DNA of 36,000 nucleotides from Isochrysis galbana (lineage: Eukaryota; Haptophyta; Isochrysidales; Isochrysidaceae): positions 2,059,620 to 2,095,619 of the forward strand of contig CM030943.1 of the NCBI GenBank assembly GCA_018136815.1, read 5' to 3'. Below the pieces are notes generated by a model. The model did no database searches. It was not told the DNA's origin and was given only the letters and a program-made list of their open reading frames with translations. A program made the position numbers and the translations under genes. Numbering within the stretch: the first letter of the stretch is position 1; each line of letters starts with the position of its first letter. Shown here piece after piece: positions 33,087 to 36,000 of the stretch.

Positions 33087-34001
33087 CTAGCTGGGAAACA
33101 CGTGTTTACCGTGTTTCTACGAAAGTCAAACACAGCCGTGTTTTGCCGTGTTTCAAACCCCCTTCTGTTTGGCCGCCGTGTTTGTAGCAGCTGGCCAGTG
33201 GCTAGCGGCGTGCGCGCGCAGCACTGCGCACTGCCGCGCCTCTCCACACAACAACCAATGCACCGCCGCAGCGTGTGGTTGGGGTCTTCCTCGCTCCTCG
33301 CCGAGGCCGAGGATGATGACGGACGCCCAAACTAAACTGCGTCGGTGCGCCTTGCGACAATGGATCGCTTGCTTGCGCACTCACTCATTGAAGGACAGGC
33401 AGGCTTACTCAGTCCGGTGGCGGTGGCGAGGGCGGGGAGCACGCCAAAGGTGGTCATGCTTCCCGGCCTGCCACTGCCACGCGCGGCGGGCAGGGCCTCT
33501 CGGTCACATCATGCCTCGTCGTCGTCTTGTAGGACGGCCGCCCGCTGGCCGCTGGCCTCGCGCTCCGTTGAGGAGCATGGCCCACTGCAGGGGCGCAGCG
33601 GCCGTGGGTGCGCCCTCTCTGGCCGCGGGGTGTCGGCGTGTGGCGTGTCGGCAGGGTCTGTCTCGTCTGCCTCGTCGTTGCACGCGCGCGCGCCAGGCAC
33701 GGTGCACGGTCGAGGTTGGGGCTGAACATGGGGGGGAGGGAGGAGAGAGGGGGGGGGGGGTCGCGCAGGGTCACAAGGGAGCGTAGCGCAGGGCCGCGCG
33801 CGGGGGGAGCGGAGCAGCGGAGCCGAGCGCGGGGCATATATATGTACAATCTACGAAGTGCTATACTTAGAAAGAGTTATAGTTATAGAGGCAGAGGCCC
33901 CCCGCTGTGTTTAGGACTGTGTTTGGCTGTGTTTCTACGAAACCCAAACACAGACTGTGTTTCATGTGTTTGGAGAAGCCCCGGCTGTGTTTCCCAGCTA
34001 G
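33087..34001. mobile_element. 915-bp non-autonomous TIR element with 10-bp target duplication
   Basis: Termini CTAGCTGGGAAACAC (33087-33101) and its exact complement (33987-34001) are flanked by identical GATAGGGAGC at 33077-33086 and 34002-34011. Both subterminal regions are packed with GTGTTT/AAACAC motifs and share GTGTTTCTACGAAA (33111-33124 and 33929-33942), a layout typical of transposase-binding regions. The interior is GC-rich with no recognisable transposase; the open frame at 33148-33786 lacks motifs. A 9-11 bp duplication fits Mutator-like elements best, but 11 bp (GGATAGGGAGC, with the element one base shorter) is equally readable, so the superfamily is inference. Confidence 0.75.
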
Positions 34002-34011
34002 GATAGGGAGC

Positions 34012-34247
34012 GAAGGAAGTCATGGACAATTGTCTCAGGGGGTTACCTGATCTGCAGCAAGCCGAAATTTCAGCGAATGCTGCCCTGGAGAGCGTCCACA
34101 CTCGCGTGTGCGTGGTGTAGTCTGCTCCAATGCGTAGGACGCTACGGCGCTACACTGTACACCGTTTGTCGTCCTACTGAATGCTAAGGTTCCATGTCAT
34201 CTGCAACATGACTGAAGACTGAAGCCACATGACCCTCACGATCTGAC
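34012..34247. other. Short spacer
   Basis: Nothing recognised apart from the right flank of the TIR element. Confidence 0.4.
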
Positions 34248-34586
34248 TCAACTAACTTGCTCAACATCTTGACGAGGGGCAAGCGGGAGGCACCTCTCGC
34301 AACTAGCAGACAATCGGCCCCCATGACACGCCGCAGTGCACAACACTGAAGCAACAAGACAAGGACACGCGCGGTTCTTGCACTTTGCCGTCACACCACA
34401 TGCACATCTACCAGGCTCTCCCTTCCCCTCCCGCTTGCCAGCAAAACTCTTTGCATCCCACCCTGCTCGCGAGAGCTCTGGGCTCTCCCTGGACACCACC
34501 AGGCCATTCTTCCGGCGATCGCGGGCGATCGGACGTCGCGGAAGCTCCGCGTTTCTGATAGTGATGCGCCCCACATAATTCACCAT
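34248..34586 (-). CDS. Possible cysteine-rich CXC-motif protein, 3' part
   Basis: Minus-strand frame of 112 codons. Its C-terminal half holds CACGVTAKCKNRACPC, then six residues, C, three residues, CHGG: spacing C-x-C-x5-C-x4-C-x-C-x6-C-x3-C-H. This resembles the zinc-binding CXC (tesmin/TSO1-like) motif, which also occurs at the ends of some transposon-encoded proteins. The upstream half is basic and featureless. The beginning may be missing or lie in another exon. A TIR end homologous to the element at 30711 lies 82 bp further right, in an orientation that would put this frame inside an element reading leftwards; that link is inference. Confidence 0.35.
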   Translation of the reverse strand: MVNYVGRITIRNAELPRRPIARDRRKNGLVVSRESPELSRAGWDAKSFAGKREGKGEPGRCACGVTAKCKNRACPCLVASVLCTAACHGGRLSASCERCLPLAPRQDVEQVS

Positions 34587-34667
34587 TCCGATTCCCTCCC
34601 GTGAGCGCCCGCCTCAATCTGGGTAGAGCGTGAGTGCGCGTGACGGAGGGGGAGAGAGGGGGGGCGA

Positions 34668-34805
34668 ATCGCACCATTTCTTGGCGAAGATTTTCGTCGC
34701 GTCAGGTAGCCCCCCCGGGAGGTTTTTTTTTGGGCATCGCGCCAGGGTCAAAAAATGCAGCCCAGCCCTTACTAATAGTTGAAAAGCCCCTGTTTGACCG
34801 CCCTA
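34668..34805 (-). repeat. Solo TIR end, copy of the 30711 element terminus
   Basis: Read on the minus strand, it starts TAGGGCGGTCAAACAGGGGC and stays recognisably similar to 30711-30848 for about 138 bp (shared TTTT-A-rich block, ACTAATA-like box, TTTGACC, TCGCACC). No matching opposite end or target duplication was found in the window. Confidence 0.6.
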
Positions 34806-35481
34806 GAACTTGGCCGCCACCGCACCAACTTTGGCGCTTCCGTGCCATGTTGCCTCTCGCCATCCAATCCCTCCCTTCCTTCCCACCCGCGCCTCAGCTC
34901 TGCTCTTTGCCGCCGCTAGCCGCGCACGGCCGCTGCCTGCGATCGCTGTGGTGGGCGCGCCTCGCCCGACATCACAGCGGCACGCTCACGGCCAGTGCTT
35001 CGGCGGCGGCTGCACTGGCGCGCTCCCCGCACAGATGCTCGGTGCTCGGCGGGGATGCTGCGCGGCCTGGCCATCGAAGGCGGGGCGGGCGCACCGTGCC
35101 GTAGAGTGAGCGCGCGGCGATGGCGGCGGTGTGGTGCGAGTGTCTGTGGCGGCGACGCGAAGAGGTGTGGTCGGGCCAGTGAATGGGGGGAGGGCCGAAG
35201 TGCTCCGGAAGCGCCGTCGTGCGTGGGAGGTGCGGGCGGCGCTGTTCAGAGTGTAGAAAGTGTAGAAAGAGACGTATCCCGGAGCGGCGGGGGGGGGGGC
35301 GGTCCGGAGGGGGAGGGGCGCCCGCCCCTCCCATTTCCCCTTTGCTTCCGGTTTGGGGGGGAAGGGGCGGGCGGGCGGGGCCTTCCATTGGGACCCCCCG
35401 CGCCCCTCCCCCCTCGCCGCCGCGCCGTCTCGGTCCTCGCCGCGTCTGCGCCGTGCCCCCGCCCTCCCCGCCTCTTCCCCC
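34806..35481. other. GC-rich spacer
   Basis: Both strands carry ~250-codon open frames (34972-35729 minus, 34995-35744 plus). They are Pro/Arg/Gly/Ala-rich and compositionally driven, and I reject them as genes. Confidence 0.4.
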
Positions 35482-35594
35482 CGCGCCGGGGGAGAAGAGG
35501 CGGGGTGGACGGCAGCGCGGGGGCGGAAGGGCGCGGGGGTCGGCGCGCTTGGGACCCGCGCCGCCGTCCACCCCGCCTCTTCTCCCCCGGCGCG
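35482..35594. other. Long GC-rich inverted repeat (39-bp arms)
   Basis: Arms 35482-35520 and 35556-35594 pair over 39 bases with one mismatch, around a 35-nt loop. Each arm contains GGGGGAGAAGAGGCGGGG or its complement. It lies 120 bp before the ATG of the ubiquitin-like gene, followed by G and C homopolymers up to about 35640. Confidence 0.85.
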
Positions 35595-35713
35595 GGGGGG
35601 GGGGGGCTCTGGCGCGTCCCCCGCCCCCCCCCCCCCCCCGCGCAGGGGGGAGAGAGAAAGAAAAGGAGGGCGGCGGAGCGGCGGAGCAGAGCCGTGGACC
35701 CTCAAGGGCAGCG

Positions 35714-36000
35714 ATGGACACCGTTGCATCGGTGGTGGTCGTGAGGATGCCCGACGGTTCCGCCGTCGCGCTCCGCCTCGCTGCGGGTGAGTGTGATTCT
35801 ACCGCTCCCGCCGTTTGCCGAACTCTGGCGTTGGGTGGCGCTGAGCTGGCATTGCGACGGTCTGCGGATAGGCGAGCCGCCGCTCTTTACATCAAGGCCG
35901 GCGTGCCGGTACTGCGAGTCGGGGTGCGGTTGCGTGGCGGCGGTTGCGCGACGTCCAAGGCTGTGCCAGGTGCTCACGCGGGTACGCCGGCGGTGGCAGG
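35714..36000 (+). CDS. Divergent ubiquitin-like protein with C-terminal extension (partial, runs off window)
   Basis: Open from ATG 35714 (context GCAGCGATGG) to the window end, 95 codons. The first 76 residues follow ubiquitin numbering without a gap. An initial strand VVVVRMPDG is followed by AVALRL; D52, R54, Y59 and L67 match; and residues 72-76 are RLRGG, the ubiquitin-family C-terminus, followed by GCATSKAVPGAHAG. In the family, such precursors are cut after the double glycine to release the modifier from its fused tail. The core is very divergent: positions 44 and 70 (the I44/V70 surface patch) are E and G, position 48 is R, and the only lysine in the domain is K61. A ubiquitin-like/ribosomal fusion (as with eS30) is possible, but the visible tail does not show it. 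GGTGAGT at 35786-35792 could be a donor, but unspliced reading preserves the domain. Confidence 0.5.
   Translation, partial: MDTVASVVVVRMPDGSAVALRLAAGECDSTAPAVCRTLALGGAELALRRSADRRAAALYIKAGVPVLRVGVRLRGGGCATSKAVPGAHAGTPAVA

Noticed and set aside
30711..34805. A single 4.1-kb composite transposon from the first to the last TAGGGCGG end
   Set aside because: The outer flanks share no duplication (TCCTCTG versus GAACTTG), while the 30711-32611 pair does.
34972..35744. Overlapping ~250-codon frames on both strands
   Set aside because: Composition-driven Pro/Arg/Gly/Ala sequence over homopolymers and the 39-bp inverted repeat, without motifs.

Overview
The window looks like nuclear DNA of a GC-rich, single-celled eukaryote, most likely an alga with a secondary plastid (haptophyte- or pelagophyte-like; the lineage is inference). 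The reasons are: spliced genes with short introns (about 70-400 nt, mostly GT-AG with one or two GC-AG); a nucleoporin and an ER-lumenal Hsp70; a LON-domain protein with a signal-peptide-plus-transit-peptide presequence; and long GA/CT simple repeats at gene starts. No bacterial operon structure, rRNA, tRNA or CRISPR array was seen. All exon boundaries were inferred by reading frame, phase and splice motifs, without transcript data. Layout: 0.4-1.4 kb holds a decayed repeat-borne reading frame and a ~30-bp-periodic array of AGCT-centred palindromes, followed by a TATA box and a bacterial-type RNase HII gene (1507-2478, +). 2.5-4.7 kb is non-coding with dispersed repeats. 4699-6142 (-) is a two-exon gene for an unknown protein with a mitochondrial-like N-terminus and one membrane segment. 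6.5-8.9 kb is a repeat island with an 18-bp minisatellite. 9476-11800 (+) is a three-exon LRR plus coiled-coil gene. 13238-16157 (+) is a NUP88-like nucleoporin carrying a SAM-like insertion in its propeller. 17964-19839 (-) is a five-exon LON-domain protein. 21458-23129 (+) is a two-exon charged coiled-coil protein. 23.4-24.6 kb is another repeat island. 25736-29843 (+) is a 13-exon ER Hsp70 (BiP) ending in HGEL. 30.7-34.8 kb is rich in terminal-inverted-repeat DNA elements, two of them with recognisable target-site duplications. At the right edge (35714 onward, +) begins a reading frame whose first 76 residues resemble a divergent ubiquitin ending in RLRGG, followed by a C-terminal extension that leaves the window. 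The genes do not form one pathway; they are ordinary housekeeping genes (replication/repair, nuclear pore, ER folding, probable plastid protein quality control) separated by repeat-rich spacers. The most notable signals are the divergent ubiquitin-like fusion, the SAM insertion in the NUP88-like protein, the palindrome array before RNase HII, the AAATAC palindromic element at 20.8 kb, and the cluster of TIR elements.
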